The notes below the pieces were generated by a model. The model was not told the origin of the DNA. It saw nothing but the letters and a program-made list of their open reading frames with translations, and ran no database searches. 32,167 nucleotides of DNA, taken from Erythrobacter donghaensis (GTDB taxonomy: Bacteria; Pseudomonadota; Alphaproteobacteria; Sphingomonadales; Sphingomonadaceae). This document shows, one piece after another, positions 23,678 to 31,453 of this stretch. Both the position numbers and the translations under genes were made by a program. The stretch lies in NCBI RefSeq assembly GCF_001557325.1, contig NZ_LSJS01000251.1, positions 1-32,167 on the forward strand. The letters are read 5' to 3'. Within the stretch, counting starts at the first letter, position 1. Every line of letters starts with the position of its first letter.

Positions 23678-25431
23678 AGCGCGGCAGCGCGGCGCTGGCG
23701 GCGATGGTGCTGGCGACCGCGGGCGTCCATGCTCCGGCGGCCGCACAGGCGGGCGATCTGGTGGCGCGCTGGAACGGCGCCACCCCCGAGGAGCGCGTGC
23801 TGACGGCGGTGCTCTCCGCCGAGGAGCGCAGCACCTATCGCCAGATCTTCGCCGCGATCGATGCCGAGCAGTGGGCGCAGGTCGAAAGCCTCGTCGCGCA
23901 GCTGCCCGGCGGGGTGCTGACCCAGACCGCGCTCGCCGAATACTACACCCACGCCAGGAGCCCCAAGGTCTCGGCCGAGCAGATCGCGGCGTGGTTTGCC
24001 GCCGGCACCGACCTGCCGCAGGCCGAACAGCTCGCCAAGATGGGCGCCAAGCGCGGGCTGACCGTGCTTCCCGCGCTGCCCGCAAGTCAGGGCTTCGCGC
24101 GCCAGCCCTATGCCCCCAAGCGCATGCTGCCGCGTCCGGTGGGCGACGGCACCATGCCCGCCGCGACCGCCGAAGCGATCCTCGCCGCGATCAAGGCCGA
24201 CAACCCGGTCGAGGCCCACCGCCTGCTCGCCGAGGCCGATCCGCTGCTCTCCAGCGACGCGCGCGCCGAATGGCGCCAGCGCGTGGCGTGGAGCTACTAT
24301 ATCGAGAACCAGGACAACGCCGCGCTCGAGCTCGCCCGCACCGTCGCCGAGGGAACGGGCGCGTGGGTGCCCGAAGGGGCGTGGGTCGAGGGGCTTGCCG
24401 CCTGGCGCATGGGCTATTGCCAGCTCGCGGGCGAGGCCTTTGCGCGCGTGTCCGAACGCGCCTCGAATGTCGAACTCGCCGCCGCCGGGCATTACTGGGC
24501 GTCGCGCGCCGCTGTGCGCTGCCGCGAGCCCGGGCAGGCGCAGGCGCACCTCAGCGCGGCCGCGCAGATGGACGAGACGCTCTACGGGATGCTCGCCGCC
24601 GACCAGCTCGGGGTCGAGCTGCCGCAGCACGCCGCGCCCGCACCGCTCAGCCGCGAGGACTGGAGCGAGCTCAAGCAGCGCCCCAATGTGCGTGTCGCCG
24701 CCGCGCTGATCGAGATCGGCCGCCCCGCGCTCGCCGACGAAGTGCTGCGCTACGAGGCGAAGATCGGCCCGGCCTACCAGTATGGCGCGCTCGCCCGGCT
24801 GGCGCGCGAGCTCGGCCTGCCCTCGACCCAGCTGTTCATGGCGCACAACGCGCCCTACGGGGCCAGCAGCGATCCCTCGCTGCGCTTCCCGGTTGCCTAT
24901 TGGCAGCCGGTGGGCGGCTGGCAGGTCGACCCGGCGCTCGCCTTCGCGCATGCCTTGCAGGAATCGAATTTCCGCGCCGCCGCCATCAGCCCCGCCAACG
25001 CCCGGGGCCTGATGCAGATCATGCCGGGCACCGCGCGCGACCATTCGGGCCGTCTCAGCCTCGGGGCTTCCTACGAGGACCTGAACGACCCGCAGGTCAA
25101 CCTCGCCTATGGCCAGCGCCACCTTGCGATGCTGCGCGACCATCCGGCGACCGGCGGGGTGCTGCCCAAGATCATGGCGGCCTACAATGCCGGCCTCGTG
25201 CCCGTCGGGCGCTGGAACGCCGAGATCAACGATCAGAACGACCCGCTGCTGTGGATGGAATCGATCCCCTATTGGGAGACCCGCAGCTATGTCGCGATCG
25301 TGATGCGCAATTACTGGATGTACGAGCGCGCCGCCGGGGTCGCCTCGCCGAGCCGCCGGGCGCTCGCGCAAGGGCGCTGGCCGGAGTTCCCCGAGGCTGC
25401 TACCACCCGTTCCGCAAGTTTGGAGCGGTAG
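23659..25431 (+). CDS. Soluble lytic murein transglycosylase (Slt70-like)
   Basis: 590 aa. Exported peptidoglycan lytic transglycosylase. The signal peptide is KLKRGSAALAAMVLATAGVH ending APAAAQA. A long helical, TPR-like superhelix (about 40-410) precedes the C-terminal SLT domain, whose catalytic Glu is in HALQESNFRAAAISPANARG (E435), followed by LMQIMPGTARD, KIMAAYNAG and the Tyr-rich RSYVAIVMRNYWMYER. I chose ATG 23659 because GGAG at 23646-23649 lies 9 bases before it; ATG 23650 (three residues longer) abuts that site. The gene overlaps the end of the glycosylase-like gene by 19 bases. Confidence 0.93.
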   Translation: MVGHKLKRGSAALAAMVLATAGVHAPAAAQAGDLVARWNGATPEERVLTAVLSAEERSTYRQIFAAIDAEQWAQVESLVAQLPGGVLTQTALAEYYTHARSPKVSAEQIAAWFAAGTDLPQAEQLAKMGAKRGLTVLPALPASQGFARQPYAPKRMLPRPVGDGTMPAATAEAILAAIKADNPVEAHRLLAEADPLLSSDARAEWRQRVAWSYYIENQDNAALELARTVAEGTGAWVPEGAWVEGLAAWRMGYCQLAGEAFARVSERASNVELAAAGHYWASRAAVRCREPGQAQAHLSAAAQMDETLYGMLAADQLGVELPQHAAPAPLSREDWSELKQRPNVRVAAALIEIGRPALADEVLRYEAKIGPAYQYGALARLARELGLPSTQLFMAHNAPYGASSDPSLRFPVAYWQPVGGWQVDPALAFAHALQESNFRAAAISPANARGLMQIMPGTARDHSGRLSLGASYEDLNDPQVNLAYGQRHLAMLRDHPATGGVLPKIMAAYNAGLVPVGRWNAEINDQNDPLLWMESIPYWETRSYVAIVMRNYWMYERAAGVASPSRRALAQGRWPEFPEAATTRSASLER

Positions 25432-25445
25432 AGGAGCGCGCAGGC

Positions 25446-25976
25446 GTGGCGATTGACGAAACCAAGGTTTTCAAACCGATAAATATCGCTGTTCTCACCG
25501 TTTCTGATACGCGTACGCCCGAAACCGACACCTCGGGCGATATCCTCGCGGGCCGCGTGACGGGCGCCGGGCACCATCTGGCCGCGCGCATGATCGTCAA
25601 GGACGATGCTGCCGCGCTCGCCGCTCAGTTCGAAGCCTGGATCGACGATCCGGCCATCGACGCGGTGGTCTCCACCGGCGGCACCGGCCTCACGGGCCGC
25701 GATGTCACCCCCGAGGCGCTGGGGCTGATCGCGGGCGCGCGCGAGATCCCCGGTTTCGGCGAGCTGTTCCGCTGGCTCAGCTTCAAGACCATCGGCACCA
25801 GCACCGTCCAGTCGCGCGCGATGGCGGTGGTGGCGCGCGGGACCTACATCTTCGCCCTCCCAGGATCGAACGGAGCGGTCAAGGACGGGTGGGACGGCAT
25901 CCTCGCCGAGCAATTGGACAGCCGCAACCGGCCGTGCAACTTCGTCGAGCTGATGCCGCGCCTGACGGAGGTTTAA
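25446..25976 (+). CDS. moaB: Molybdenum cofactor biosynthesis protein B (MoaB)
   Basis: 176 aa from GTG 25446, preceded by GAGGAG about 9 bases upstream. The MoaB/MogA fold is shown by NIAVLTVSDTRTPETDTSGDIL, AVVSTGGTGLTGRDVTPEAL (molybdopterin-binding loop) and IFALPGSNGAVKDGWDGIL. The family adenylates molybdopterin before molybdenum insertion, although many MoaB proteins are of uncertain activity. No other moa or mog gene is in the window. It lies 14 bases after the transglycosylase stop and may share its transcript. The upstream open frame is a shadow of the transglycosylase gene. Confidence 0.93.
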   Translation: MAIDETKVFKPINIAVLTVSDTRTPETDTSGDILAGRVTGAGHHLAARMIVKDDAAALAAQFEAWIDDPAIDAVVSTGGTGLTGRDVTPEALGLIAGAREIPGFGELFRWLSFKTIGTSTVQSRAMAVVARGTYIFALPGSNGAVKDGWDGILAEQLDSRNRPCNFVELMPRLTEV

Positions 25977-26083
25977 CGCGGGTTCTTGCGTGGTAATTGC
26001 CGGGTTGTTGGCGGTTGGTGCGCGGGCAGAAACACGCTCGCCCGAGCGAATGCGGGCTTGGCAAGCGCGCCAATGTTCCGTAA

Positions 26084-27169
26084 ATGTTCCACGTGAAACA
26101 TTCTCCGGTCAAAGGGCGCGGGGCGCAATCGGGGCAGGTCCCCATCCGCTTCGGCCTGGCGGAGCGAGAGGTCGATGGCGACTGGCGCGATCACGTCCAG
26201 TCGCTCGGCGGCCCGCCGGTCCGCTTGCGCACCACGGTGACCGAGGAGCGGCCGAAGTCGATCCTCACCTTCAACCAGTCGCCCGACGTCCCCTTCGACC
26301 GCTCGATCAACGCCTATCGCGGGTGCGAGCACGGCTGCGTCTACTGCTTCGCGCGGCCGACCCACGCCTACCACGACCTGTCGCCGGGCCTCGACTTCGA
26401 GACACAGCTCTTCGCCAAGCCCGAGGCGCCGGCGCTGCTGCGGGCGACGCTGGCGAAGAAAGGCTACAGCCCCAGGCCAATTGCGCTCGGCACCAACACC
26501 GATCCCTATCAGCCGATCGAGCGCGATTACCGCATCACCCGGGCGATCCTCGAGGTCTGCCTCGAGACGCGCCACCCCGTCACCATCACCACCAAGTCAG
26601 ACCGGGTGCTCCTAGACGCCGACCTGCTGGAGGAGATGGCGCGCGAGAAGCTCGTGGCGGTATCGGTCTCGGTGACGACACTCGACCCGGCGCTCTCGGG
26701 CAAGCTCGAACCGCGCTGCGCCGCGCCGTCCAAGCGATTGAATGCACTAGGCAAGCTGGTGGAACTGGGCGTGCCGGTGCATTGCTCGCTCTCGCCCGTG
26801 ATCCCGGCGATCACCGACGAATTCATGGAGGGCATCATAGCCCGCGTGGGCGAGCTCGGCGTGCGCAGCGTCGGGTGGATTCCCCTGCGCCTCCCCCACG
26901 AGGTCGCCCCGCTGTTCCGCGAGTGGCTGGCCGTCCACTACCCCGAGCGCGCGGGCAAGGTCATGAGCATTGTCAGGGAGATGCGCGGCGGGCGTGACAA
27001 TGATCCGAACTTCCACAGCCGCATGAACCCGCAAGGCGTGTGGGCCGACCTGCTGCGTGCGCGCTTCCGCCTAGCGTGCCGCAAGGCGGGGATCGGCAAG
27101 GCGCGGTTCGACCTCGACTGCGCGCGTTTCCGGCCACCACAAAGGGATGGCCAATTGTCGCTGCTGTGA
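26084..27169 (+). CDS. PA0069-family radical SAM protein (SplB-like)
   Basis: 361 aa. Radical SAM enzyme with the [4Fe-4S] triad in CEHGCVYC (C81, C85, C88; CxxxCxxC), preceded by INAYRG and followed by FARPTHAYHDLSPGLDFET, then TNTDPYQPIER and a central TIM-barrel pattern (VSVSVTTLDPAL, PVHCSLSPVIPAITD). The family is related to spore photoproduct lyase-like repair proteins, but its substrate is unknown. The first six codons (MFHVKH) are themselves the parS site. KGRGAQSG that follows is the usual beginning of this family, so ATG 26084 fits; GTG 26093 is an alternative. No good Shine-Dalgarno is visible. Confidence 0.92.
   Translation: MFHVKHSPVKGRGAQSGQVPIRFGLAEREVDGDWRDHVQSLGGPPVRLRTTVTEERPKSILTFNQSPDVPFDRSINAYRGCEHGCVYCFARPTHAYHDLSPGLDFETQLFAKPEAPALLRATLAKKGYSPRPIALGTNTDPYQPIERDYRITRAILEVCLETRHPVTITTKSDRVLLDADLLEEMAREKLVAVSVSVTTLDPALSGKLEPRCAAPSKRLNALGKLVELGVPVHCSLSPVIPAITDEFMEGIIARVGELGVRSVGWIPLRLPHEVAPLFREWLAVHYPERAGKVMSIVREMRGGRDNDPNFHSRMNPQGVWADLLRARFRLACRKAGIGKARFDLDCARFRPPQRDGQLSLL
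26085..26100. promoter_or_regulatory. parS: parS, ParB-binding centromere-like site
   Basis: TGTTCCACGTGAAACA matches the bacterial parS consensus TGTTTCACGTGAAACA at 15 of 16 positions, and the one difference is at the degenerate fifth position. It overlaps the start codon of the radical SAM gene (ATG 26084-26086). Upstream, ATGTTCC occurs a second time at 26073-26079. ParB loading here would place this locus in the origin-proximal, segregating region of the chromosome. Confidence 0.88.
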
Positions 27170-27208
27170 TACGGTTTGTCGCGACCACGCGATCACGAAG
27201 GGGGAATC

Positions 27209-27694
27209 ATGCGCTGGAAAGTTCTTGCTGCCGCCGCCGCTCTGGCATTCACCACCACCAGCGCGCAGGCGCAGAGCATCCAGCACTTCACCCGCGCCGA
27301 TTTCGAGCGCGCGCTGGTCGAGGCCGGTGCCACGATCACCACCACCGACCCCAAGTCCGAGCGGATCGACTTCGAGTTCGATGGCGGCGTGATCGCCGAT
27401 GCGCTGCTGCTTGCCTGCGAGGACAATGTCGCCAAGACCAAGTGCCTGGGCTCCTCGATGCTGGCAACCTTCGAGCCCGAAGACCGCACCCGCGAGCAGA
27501 TCATCGAGGCGATCAACACTTACAATTACAAGGAAAATTTCGGCCGCGCCTATCTCGATCAGGACGGCACGATCTCGGTCCGGATGTACATCATCGCCGA
27601 TGGCGGCATCACCCGCGCGAACTATTCGAGCCAGATCGGCCTGTGGTTCGCCTCGGTGTCGGACTTCTTCGGCTACCTCTACGGCGAGGAGTGA
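27209..27694 (+). CDS. Exported YbjN-domain protein
   Basis: 161 aa. MRWKVLAAAAALAFTTTSAQA is a signal peptide, cleaved before QSIQHFTRADFERAL. The mature part has the YbjN/type III chaperone-like pattern: IDFEFDGGVIADALLLACEDN, then INTYNYKENFGRAYLDQDGTISVRMYIIADGGITRANYSSQI. YbjN-domain proteins are small, of poorly defined sensory or binding role; this one is periplasmic with two Cys that could pair. ATG 27209 has AAGGGGGA just upstream. It begins 39 bases after the radical SAM stop and is followed by a lipoprotein hydrolase after 25 bases. Confidence 0.83.
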   Translation: MRWKVLAAAAALAFTTTSAQAQSIQHFTRADFERALVEAGATITTTDPKSERIDFEFDGGVIADALLLACEDNVAKTKCLGSSMLATFEPEDRTREQIIEAINTYNYKENFGRAYLDQDGTISVRMYIIADGGITRANYSSQIGLWFASVSDFFGYLYGEE

Positions 27695-27719
27695 TAGGCC
27701 CGCGATCGGGAACCGACCC

Positions 27720-28646
27720 TTGCGCATCCAGCGACCGTGGCTGCTAGCCGCAGCCGCCGCGTTGCCTGTGGTTGTGGCGCTCGCGACCTGTTCGCCGAGC
27801 TTGCCTGCGCCCGATCACGCCGATGTTGCCTATGCGCCGCTCTCGGCGAGCCAGACGCTCGATCTCTACCTGCCCGAGGGGCCCGGCCCCTTCCCCTTGG
27901 TGATCAACATCCACGGCGGCGGCTTCCGGGTCGGCGACAAGGACATGCTCTCGCCCGAGATCCTGGGCGCGCTGCGGGAGCGCGGGATCGCAGTGGCGAC
28001 GATCGACTACCGGCTCTCGGGCGAGGCGCGGTTTCCCGCCGCGATCGAGGACGCCAAGGCCGCGGTGCGTTTCCTGCGGGCCAATGCCGCACGCTACCGG
28101 CTCGATCCGGAGCGCTTCGTCGCCTTCGGGCAATCGGCGGGCGGCAACCTTGCCTCGCTGATCGGCACGACCGGCAATGCCGCCGTGTTCGACAACCCCG
28201 CGCTCGGCAATCCCGGGGTTTCGGCCCGCGTCAGCGCCGTCATCGACTGGTTCGGGCCGAACGACTTCCTGCAGATGGACCCGCAGGCGCGCGCGCAGGG
28301 CTGCCCGCCCGATCACGAGGCGGCGACTTCCTTCGAATCGGAGTATCTCGGTGCGCCGATCCGGACCGTGCCGGACAAGGTGAAGGCCGCGAATCCGATC
28401 ACCTATATCGACCCGAGCGACCCGCCCTTCCTGCTCCAGAAGGGAAGCGCGGATTGCCTCGTGCCGGTCGGGCAGACGACCATTCTGGCCGAGGCGCTCA
28501 AGCAGGCCGGGGTACCGGTCGAAGTCGACATGTTTGCAGGCACCGGCCACGGCGACACCAGCTTCTTCTCGCCGGTCTTCGTCGGTGATGCCAACGTCCA
28601 GCGGGTGGCCGATTTTGCCGCGCGGCACCTCGCGAAGGCGCGCTGA
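27720..28646 (+). CDS. Lipoprotein alpha/beta hydrolase (esterase/lipase fold, HGGG type)
   Basis: 308 aa from TTG 27720, the only start in frame before the signal peptide. LRIQRPWLLAAAAALPVVVA leads to a lipobox LATC with Cys24. The hydrolase core shows oxyanion motif HGGG (65-68, NIHGGGFRVGD), nucleophile FGQSAGGN with S139, acid D245 (KGSADCLVP) and H277 (GTGHGDTSFF). These complete a catalytic triad of the BD-FAE/hormone-sensitive-lipase type, so it is probably an active esterase anchored to an envelope membrane; the substrate is unknown. A GGGA-containing sequence lies about 9 bases upstream of the TTG. It ends 6 bases before the convergent DUF1330 gene. Confidence 0.86.
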   Translation: MRIQRPWLLAAAAALPVVVALATCSPSLPAPDHADVAYAPLSASQTLDLYLPEGPGPFPLVINIHGGGFRVGDKDMLSPEILGALRERGIAVATIDYRLSGEARFPAAIEDAKAAVRFLRANAARYRLDPERFVAFGQSAGGNLASLIGTTGNAAVFDNPALGNPGVSARVSAVIDWFGPNDFLQMDPQARAQGCPPDHEAATSFESEYLGAPIRTVPDKVKAANPITYIDPSDPPFLLQKGSADCLVPVGQTTILAEALKQAGVPVEVDMFAGTGHGDTSFFSPVFVGDANVQRVADFAARHLAKAR

Positions 28647-28652
28647 GCGGCG

Positions 28653-29087
28653 CTAGGCGAACCCCTCCCCCACCGAGCCGGGAGCGAAGCGGATCAGGCG
28701 GCTGTCAACCAATGCGGCGGTGCGGTTGACGACCGCGAGCTGGTAATCGGGGTCCTTGATCATCTCGAAGAAGGCACCCGCATTGGGGTAATGCGCGATG
28801 AAGCCATTGTGCCATTGGCGCACCTCGGGCCCGGTCACCATCGTCTCGAAGCGCCCCCGCCACAGGATCCTGCCGCCGACACGGGCGAAGATCGGGCCGG
28901 AGGTGCGGCCATATTCCTTGTAGGCCTCCTTTCCGCTCCAGCCCTTGCCCGCGTGCTCGTGTCCCTCGGGGTACTCGGCCTTCTCGCGGTAGAGCAGCAG
29001 GTTGAGCATGTTGATCGGCGTGTCGCGCGGCAGGTCCTTAAAGGACTGGAAATTCGCCGGGCTCGGGTCGATGTAGACTTCACTCAT
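28653..29087 (-). CDS. DUF1330 domain protein
   Basis: 144 aa. The ferredoxin-like, dimeric alpha/beta-barrel DUF1330 fold is suggested by PINMLNLLLYREKAEYP, EYGRTSGPIFARVGGRILWRG and IAHYPNAGAFFEMIKDPDYQLAVVNRTAALVDSRLI. Function is unknown; related folds include monooxygenase-like proteins. It overlaps the end of the upstream acetyltransferase by 8 bases, so it is the last gene of the acyl-CoA synthetase-acetyltransferase-DUF1330 string, which may act on related acyl substrates. Confidence 0.86.
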   Translation of the reverse strand: MSEVYIDPSPANFQSFKDLPRDTPINMLNLLLYREKAEYPEGHEHAGKGWSGKEAYKEYGRTSGPIFARVGGRILWRGRFETMVTGPEVRQWHNGFIAHYPNAGAFFEMIKDPDYQLAVVNRTAALVDSRLIRFAPGSVGEGFA

Positions 29088-29592
29088 TGTCCCATCCCTC
29101 TCCTGTCAGGTCGCATTGCATGTAGACCGTATCGAGCAGGCGGCCGAATTTCTTGCCGACATTGCGCATCCGTCCGGCGTGCACGAAGCCGCAGCGGGCG
29201 TGGAGCGCCACCGAGGCCGGCTCGCCGCCGCCGATCACCGCGATCATCTGTTCGAACCCGGCCCTGCGAGCCGCATCGACCAGCGCGGGCAGCAGGGCCG
29301 AGCCGATCCCGCCCCCGCGCGCCTCGTGCGCGACATAGATGCTGTCCTCGCAGGTATGCGCATAGGCCGCACGGTCGCGGAAGCGGGCGGCATAGGCATA
29401 GGCGATGACCCTGCCTTCCCGCTCGGCGACGATGAACGGAAAGCCACGCACGGCGAAGTCGGCAATCTTTTCCGCCCACGCCGCCGCATCGGGCGCGGCG
29501 GTGTCGAAGGTCGCCGTGCCGTTCGCCACGTGCCAGGCATAGATCGCGGCGATGGCCTGCGCGTCATCGACCCGCGCAGGCCGGACCCCCAC
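29080..29592 (-). CDS. GNAT N-acetyltransferase, phosphinothricin acetyltransferase/YncA-like
   Basis: 170 aa from GTG 29592, which follows the stop of the acyl-CoA synthetase by one base. The pattern VRPARVDDAQAIAAIYAWHV, NGTATFDT, then SIYVAHEARGGGIGSALL (acetyl-CoA loop) and ALHARCGFVHAGRMRNVGKK with DTVYMQ identifies the Pat/YncA/MddA subfamily that N-acetylates L-amino acids such as methionine sulfone or phosphinothricin. The upstream open frame to 29691 overlaps the synthetase gene and is rejected; TTG 29599-29601 is a weaker alternative start. Confidence 0.9.
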   Translation of the reverse strand: MGVRPARVDDAQAIAAIYAWHVANGTATFDTAAPDAAAWAEKIADFAVRGFPFIVAEREGRVIAYAYAARFRDRAAYAHTCEDSIYVAHEARGGGIGSALLPALVDAARRAGFEQMIAVIGGGEPASVALHARCGFVHAGRMRNVGKKFGRLLDTVYMQCDLTGEGWDNE

Positions 29593-29593
29593 G

Positions 29594-31201
29594 TCAGGCA
29601 AGCGTGTAGTCCGCGAAACGGTCGCGCAGGTCCTTCTTGCTGATCTTGCCGGTGGCGGTGTGGGGGATGTCGTCGACGAACTCGACCGCATCGGGCAGCC
29701 ACCACTTGGCGATCTGGGGCCTGAGGTGTTCGAGGATGTCCTCGGCGGTCACCTCCGCGCCGGCCTTCTTCACGATGAACAGCACCGGGCGCTCGTCCCA
29801 CTTGGGGTGGGGGATGCCGATGCAGGCCGCTTCCGCGACGCCAGGGTGCCCGCAGGCGGCGTTCTCGAGCTCGACCGAGCTGATCCACTCGCCGCCCGAC
29901 TTGATCACGTCCTTGGTGCGGTCGGTCAGCTGGAGCGTGCCGTCGGGGTGGAGGATGCCGACATCGCCGGTATCGAACCAGCCATCATTGCCGACAGCGT
30001 CCTTCTCGGCCTTGAAGTAGCGCTTGATGATCCAGGGCCCGCGGATCTGGAGCGCGCCGCTGGTCTTGCCGTCGCGCGGCAGCTCGGTTGACATGTCGGA
30101 GAGGTCGACCGTGCGCAGCTGCACCCCGAAGATCGGGCGGCCCTGCATCGCGGTCTTCTCGATCCGCTCCTCGAGGGTGAGGTTCTCCCAGTCCCAGGTC
30201 GGCCCGCCGACCGTGCCGATGGGCGAGGTCTCGGTCATGCCCCAGGCGTGCTGGACGCGGGTGCCGTTCTTCATCAGCCGCTCGATCATGAACCTGGGCG
30301 CCGCCGAGCCCCCGATGGTTGCCGCTTTCAGCGGCGGCAGCTCGAGACCGTTCGCGTCGCAATACTGGAAATGCGCGAGCCACACGGTCGGCACGCCTGC
30401 AGAATCGGTCACGCCCTCGCGGATCATCAGGTCGTGGAGCACGGCGGGATCGTTCACCGCCGAGAACACGAATTTGATCCCCGCCATCGCGCCCGCATAG
30501 GGCAGCCCCCAGCTCGCCGCGTGGAACATCGGCACCACCGGGAGCATCACCGAGGCGCTCGAGAAATTGAAGGCGGCCGATTGCAGCCCGGCCATCGCGT
30601 GCATCACGGTCGAGCGGTGCTCGTATTGCACGCCCTTGGGATTGCCGGTGGTGCCGGAGGTGTAGCAGATCATGCAGGGGTCGGTTTCGGGGCCGGTGAC
30701 CCATTCGAAATCGCCGTCCTCGGCCGCGATCCAGTCCTCGAAGGCTGGGGCGTGGTCGCCGGAATCGTAGCATATGTAGTGCTCGACCGTCGGCCAGCGG
30801 CTCTTCATCCGGTCGACGATCGGCTGGAAGGCCGCGTCATAGCACAGCACGCGGTCCTCGGCGTGGGTCACGATATATTCGAGCTGATCGTCGAACAGGC
30901 GCGGGTTCACCGTGTGGAGCACCCCGCCCATGCCCGCGACGCCATACCAGCTGACGAGGTGGCGCGCGTGGTTCATCGCAAGGCTCGCGACCTTGTCGCC
31001 CGGCTTCAGCCCGAGCCTCTGGAGCGCCTGCGCCATCTTCAGCGCATCCGCCTGGATCCCCGCCCAGTTGGTGCGGGTGACGCTGCCATCGGCCCAGCGG
31101 CTGACGATCTCGCGCCCGCCCGCCTCGCGCGCGGCGTGATCGATCACTGCGGTCACCCGCATCGTCCAGTCCTGCATTGCTCCGAGGCGTGCGCTCGCCA
31201 T
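29594..31201 (-). CDS. Long-chain/medium-chain fatty acid-CoA ligase (AMP-forming)
   Basis: 535 aa. ANL-family acyl-CoA synthetase. The P-loop is YTSGTTGNPKG (180-190), WGMTETSPIGTV follows, then the GWFDTGDVG and DRTKDVIKSGGEWISS hinge motifs, and the catalytic Lys in TGKISKKDL. The order and length resemble AlkK/FadD-like long- or medium-chain acyl-CoA synthetases. ATG 31201 has GGAGAGAG about 12 bases upstream; residues before it in the open frame are not protein-like. It leads a minus-strand group with the acetyltransferase and DUF1330 gene and is divergent from the outer-membrane protein at 31454. Confidence 0.93.
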   Translation of the reverse strand: MASARLGAMQDWTMRVTAVIDHAAREAGGREIVSRWADGSVTRTNWAGIQADALKMAQALQRLGLKPGDKVASLAMNHARHLVSWYGVAGMGGVLHTVNPRLFDDQLEYIVTHAEDRVLCYDAAFQPIVDRMKSRWPTVEHYICYDSGDHAPAFEDWIAAEDGDFEWVTGPETDPCMICYTSGTTGNPKGVQYEHRSTVMHAMAGLQSAAFNFSSASVMLPVVPMFHAASWGLPYAGAMAGIKFVFSAVNDPAVLHDLMIREGVTDSAGVPTVWLAHFQYCDANGLELPPLKAATIGGSAAPRFMIERLMKNGTRVQHAWGMTETSPIGTVGGPTWDWENLTLEERIEKTAMQGRPIFGVQLRTVDLSDMSTELPRDGKTSGALQIRGPWIIKRYFKAEKDAVGNDGWFDTGDVGILHPDGTLQLTDRTKDVIKSGGEWISSVELENAACGHPGVAEAACIGIPHPKWDERPVLFIVKKAGAEVTAEDILEHLRPQIAKWWLPDAVEFVDDIPHTATGKISKKDLRDRFADYTLA

Positions 31202-31453
31202 GGCTGATCTCTCTCCTGTGATTGTGGTTCGGCGCCCATGCCGGGGCATGAAGCACCCTGGCGTTCATGCCGTGCCCCTCGCCGCTTGGCAATCGCTTCG
31301 CCCAATCACCGGCACGGCCCGGCGCGGGCGATGCAACAAATCACATCGCGCATGACTTGCCCCTCACCCGCCGGGAACGGCTGCGCCTGTGCGCGCGGTC
31401 CGGGCCCCCTCTCCGGGAGCCGGCGGATCACCGAATTGTGAGGTAACAGGACA
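31202..31453. other. Divergent intergenic region
   Basis: 252 bases with the starts of the acyl-CoA synthetase (minus) and the outer-membrane protein (plus) at its ends. A perfect CATGCC-GG-GGCATG palindrome lies at 31238-31251, about 40 bases upstream of the synthetase start, and could be an operator. No convincing promoter hexamers or RNA gene were seen. AGGA precedes the plus-strand ATG by 4 bases. Confidence 0.4.

Noticed and set aside
25879..26145. Minus-strand open frame across the moaB/radical SAM gap
   Set aside because: It covers the parS palindrome and the 3' end of moaB, has no protein-like pattern, and reads the symmetric site as CFTWNI by chance.
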